Below are positions 5,627-7,463 of a stretch of DNA of 7,463 bases, one piece after another. The DNA is from CAZBWE01 sp964568985 (GTDB taxonomy: Bacteria; Planctomycetota; Phycisphaerae; Sedimentisphaerales; Anaerobacaceae). Under the pieces are notes generated by a model, which was not told where the DNA came from, made no database searches, and saw only the letters and a list, made by a program, of their open reading frames with translations. The stretch is taken from NCBI GenBank assembly GCA_964568985.1, contig CAZMSP010000096.1:1-7463 (forward strand), given 5' to 3'. Each line of letters begins with the position of its first letter. Position 1 is the stretch's first letter. The position numbers and the translations under genes are program-made.

Positions 5627-5941
5627 TTACGCTGATTTCTTTTTGTTTTTTGGCTCTGGTTTGGTTTGCTTGTCGGATTTTGAATCTTTGCTTTCGGCAG
5701 TTTTTTTCTTTTCAGTAGCGCTTTCTTTGTCTTTTTTCTCGGCCTTTTTATAACTCTCGCTTCTGTAATCGGTTTGATAAAAGCCGGAGCCTTTGAAGAT
5801 AACGCCTGCCCCCGTTCCGATAAGTCGTTTCACGCGAGCTTTATCGCACTTCGGACATTTACGCAACGGCCTGGCTGTTATACTTTGGAACCGCTCAAAC
5901 TCGTATCCACAGCTCTCACATAAATACTGATAAGTCGGCAT
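5627..5941 (-). CDS. FmdB-family zinc-ribbon protein with Lys-rich tail
   Basis: 104 residues from the ATG at 5941. This start is chosen because family members begin MPTY or MPIY; a GTG at 5950 would add three residues (MIA) not expected in the family. The zinc ribbon has Cys8, Cys11, Cys29 and Cys32 in two CxxC knuckles. It is followed by the conserved segment KRLIGTGAGVIFKGSGFYQT (36-55) and DYR. From about residue 62 the protein becomes a low-complexity Lys/Glu/Ser tail ending KNKKKSA, probably disordered. The family is widespread and often described as a putative regulatory protein, but its biochemical role is not settled. It is the last gene of a probable dnaJ-grpE-zinc ribbon unit, 41 bases after grpE, which hints at a link to protein quality control or shared stress expression. 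Confidence 0.88.
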   Translation of the reverse strand: MPTYQYLCESCGYEFERFQSITARPLRKCPKCDKARVKRLIGTGAGVIFKGSGFYQTDYRSESYKKAEKKDKESATEKKKTAESKDSKSDKQTKPEPKNKKKSA

Positions 5942-5982
5942 AGCAATCACTCATCCACGTCGCTTATTTCAGTTTCTTCTTG

Positions 5983-6507
5983 CTACTGAGCCGGTTGTTC
6001 CGGTGTCAGCTTATTGACAATGACCTTGCTTGGCCGAATAACACGCCCGTTGAGCTTGTATCCTTTTTGAAACTCTTCGAGCACGATATTTTCTTCCCTG
6101 TTGGGTTCTGCCTTTTTCATCATTGCCTCATGCAGAGCAGGGTCAAACGTTTCACCCAGCGTTTTTATCTGTTCAACACCATGTGATTTTAAAATATTCA
6201 GCATTTGGTCGTAGATGATACGGATACCTTCAACAAGGACATTAACATCTTTTGCCGAGTCTGCGTTTTGAAGCGTGTGCTCAAAATTATCCAGTGCAGG
6301 CAGCAATGATTTTATGAGCGTTTCCTTTTCATAAGCGATTGTATCAGAAATCTGCTTTGGCATGCGCTTCTGGTAATTTGCATAGTCGGCACTGACTCGC
6401 TGCAGTTTTTCAAAAACTTCATCCTTTTCTTTCTGCAGGTCGTTTAGCTGCTGCTGGAGCTCTTCAAGCTCATCTTTTTCAGGTTTGTCTGTCTTCTTTT
6501 TCTTCAT
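5983..6507 (-). CDS. grpE: GrpE, nucleotide exchange factor of DnaK
   Basis: 174 residues; cytosolic homodimer that releases ADP from DnaK and so drives the chaperone cycle. Residues ~10-50 form a charged, heptad-like coiled coil (ELEELQQQLNDLQKEKDEVF). The conserved DYANYQKR is at 41-48, then LLPALDNFEH at 68-77 in the four-helix region, GVEQIKTLGETFDPALHEAM at 110-129, and the beta-wing that contacts DnaK, with GYKLNGRVIRPSKVIVNK at 149-166. The length is typical or slightly short because the N-terminal arm is brief and very Lys-rich. The start is the only good ATG in frame after an upstream stop; I see no strong SD. dnaJ ends 45 bases upstream on the same strand, and dnaK is not in the window. 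Confidence 0.96.
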   Translation of the reverse strand: MKKKKTDKPEKDELEELQQQLNDLQKEKDEVFEKLQRVSADYANYQKRMPKQISDTIAYEKETLIKSLLPALDNFEHTLQNADSAKDVNVLVEGIRIIYDQMLNILKSHGVEQIKTLGETFDPALHEAMMKKAEPNREENIVLEEFQKGYKLNGRVIRPSKVIVNKLTPEQPAQ

Positions 6508-6552
6508 TTGTAAATTCTGTCTTCTGTTCTTTGTCTTCTGCTTTCCAATTTT

Positions 6553-7463
6553 TTATTTCGAGTTACCAAAATGTTTTTTTAGTTTCTCGAAAAAGCTTGC
6601 GGATTTTGGTGAAACTCTTTTGTTTTCGGTTTTAGCAAATTCTCTGAGCAGTTCTTGCTGTTCCGCGTTTAATTTTGTAGGCGTTTCAATAATTACCTGC
6701 ACGAGTTGGTCGCCGACCTGGCCTGTCCGGATATCCGGCAGGCCCTGGTTTTTTATTCTGAAGATGCTTCCATATTGGGTACTGGCAGGTATCTTCAGCT
6801 GTCTTGTACCGTTTAAGCTTGGTACATCAATTGTCGCTCCCAAAGTTGCTTGAGTAAAACTTATTGGTACCACAGCAATCAGGTCATTTCTATCGCGGTG
6901 CAGAAATTCGTGCGGTTTTATTCTGACGTAGCAATACAGGTCACCTCTCGGTCCGCCGCCTCTACCCGGTTCACCCTCGTTAGCAACTCTTATACCCTGT
7001 CCTTCATGCACACCTCGTGGGATTTTGATATTGACGACTCTTTTCCTGGGCGTTTTGCCGGTTCCTTTGCACTTCTTGCACGGATTTGTAATCATTTGTC
7101 CGGTGCCCCTACATTGTGGGCAGGTAGAGACCATCTGGAAAAAGCCGCCTCCTCTTGCGACCTGGCCGGTCCCACGGCAGGTTGAGCATTGTACAGGGCT
7201 TGTTCCTTTGGCACTGCCGCTGCCGGAACATTGCTGGCATATATCCTGACGGGTGAACTCGATGGTTTTCTCAGTACCTTTGGCGATATCATCAAGCGTA
7301 AGTTCAACGGAGGTTTCTAAATCATAACCACGACTTGGCCCGGCTCGCCTGGCCCTTGCGCCTCGTGCCCCGAAGATATCGCTGAAGAAATCGTCGAACC
7401 CGAAGATATCCTCAAATATGCTGCCGATATCCTGCCATCTCATATGCGTGTAATCACGCATAC
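6553..7463 (-). CDS. dnaJ: DnaJ (Hsp40) co-chaperone, N-terminal J domain outside window
   Basis: About 303 residues of the C-terminal four-fifths; the frame runs off the window edge and the ATG at 7461 is internal, since the J domain with its HPD motif is missing. Counting from that Met, a short Phe/Gly/Asp segment (IFEDIFGFDDFFSDIFG, 15-31) is followed by an Arg/Gly linker. The zinc-binding domain has four intact CxxCxGxG repeats (75-82, 92-99, 114-121, 128-135). Then come the two client-binding beta domains: IPRGVHEGQGIRV, RGDLYCYVRIKPHEFLHRDR, and a later FTQATLGATIDVP. The family delivers unfolded clients to DnaK and stimulates its ATPase. This is a type I DnaJ with nothing missing in the visible part. 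It is first of the dnaJ-grpE-zinc ribbon series here; any promoter or CIRCE-like site lies outside the window. Confidence 0.96.
   Translation of the reverse strand, partial: MRDYTHMRWQDIGSIFEDIFGFDDFFSDIFGARGARARRAGPSRGYDLETSVELTLDDIAKGTEKTIEFTRQDICQQCSGSGSAKGTSPVQCSTCRGTGQVARGGGFFQMVSTCPQCRGTGQMITNPCKKCKGTGKTPRKRVVNIKIPRGVHEGQGIRVANEGEPGRGGGPRGDLYCYVRIKPHEFLHRDRNDLIAVVPISFTQATLGATIDVPSLNGTRQLKIPASTQYGSIFRIKNQGLPDIRTGQVGDQLVQVIIETPTKLNAEQQELLREFAKTENKRVSPKSASFFEKLKKHFGNSK

Noticed and set aside
6485..6853. Plus-strand open frame over grpE and dnaJ
   Set aside because: It is the antisense shadow of two well-supported genes, with low-complexity Phe/Ser composition and no SD or family match.

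Overview
The window looks like a scaffold from a member of Planctomycetota, probably Phycisphaerae-like and probably metagenome-assembled. Three observations support this. There is a minus-strand secreted protein with a PEP-CTERM sorting tail. There is a CBM9-like secreted protein with a Fn3-like module of the 'TTYYWRVDEVN' type, which I recall as common in planctomycetes. There is also a run of exactly 100 Ns, the usual scaffold-gap placeholder. The lineage call is inference from protein style and not a computed placement.

Layout, left to right. (1) 1-1567, plus strand: the C-terminal end of a membrane CDP-alcohol phosphatidyltransferase, then ribBA, a bifunctional riboflavin-precursor enzyme. 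Its DHBP-synthase half carries Gln where a metal-binding His is expected. (2) 1568-2164: a short A-rich tandem repeat, then an unrecognised small lipoprotein gene. (3) 2231-2841: a minus-strand PEP-CTERM protein gene split by the assembly gap. It has a good SD, a strong sigma70-like promoter and a leader of about 110 nt with a small hairpin. The rest of this intergenic stretch shows no gene. (4) 2798-4244, plus strand: an ECF sigma factor and a membrane anti-sigma factor overlapping by ATGA, preceded by a sequence close to an RpoE-type promoter that may mark autoregulation. (5) 4245-5598: an AT-rich spacer of 234 nt with no convincing gene, then a secreted CBM9 plus Fn3-like protein. It stops just before a decayed second Fn3-like module. 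(6) 5627-7463, minus strand: dnaJ (5' end outside the window), grpE and an FmdB-type zinc-ribbon gene, closely spaced and likely one operon.

How the genes relate. The sigma/anti-sigma pair is a transmembrane signalling switch. Its targets are not shown by this sequence, though the neighbouring secreted proteins are candidates. dnaJ and grpE are the co-chaperones of DnaK, which is not in the window. No exosortase gene is present, so the PEP-CTERM protein must be processed by an enzyme encoded elsewhere. I see no wholly new multi-gene system. The items most worth following up are the RibBA His-to-Gln change, the decayed tail of the CBM9 gene with its two perfect hairpins, and the leader RNA of the PEP-CTERM gene.
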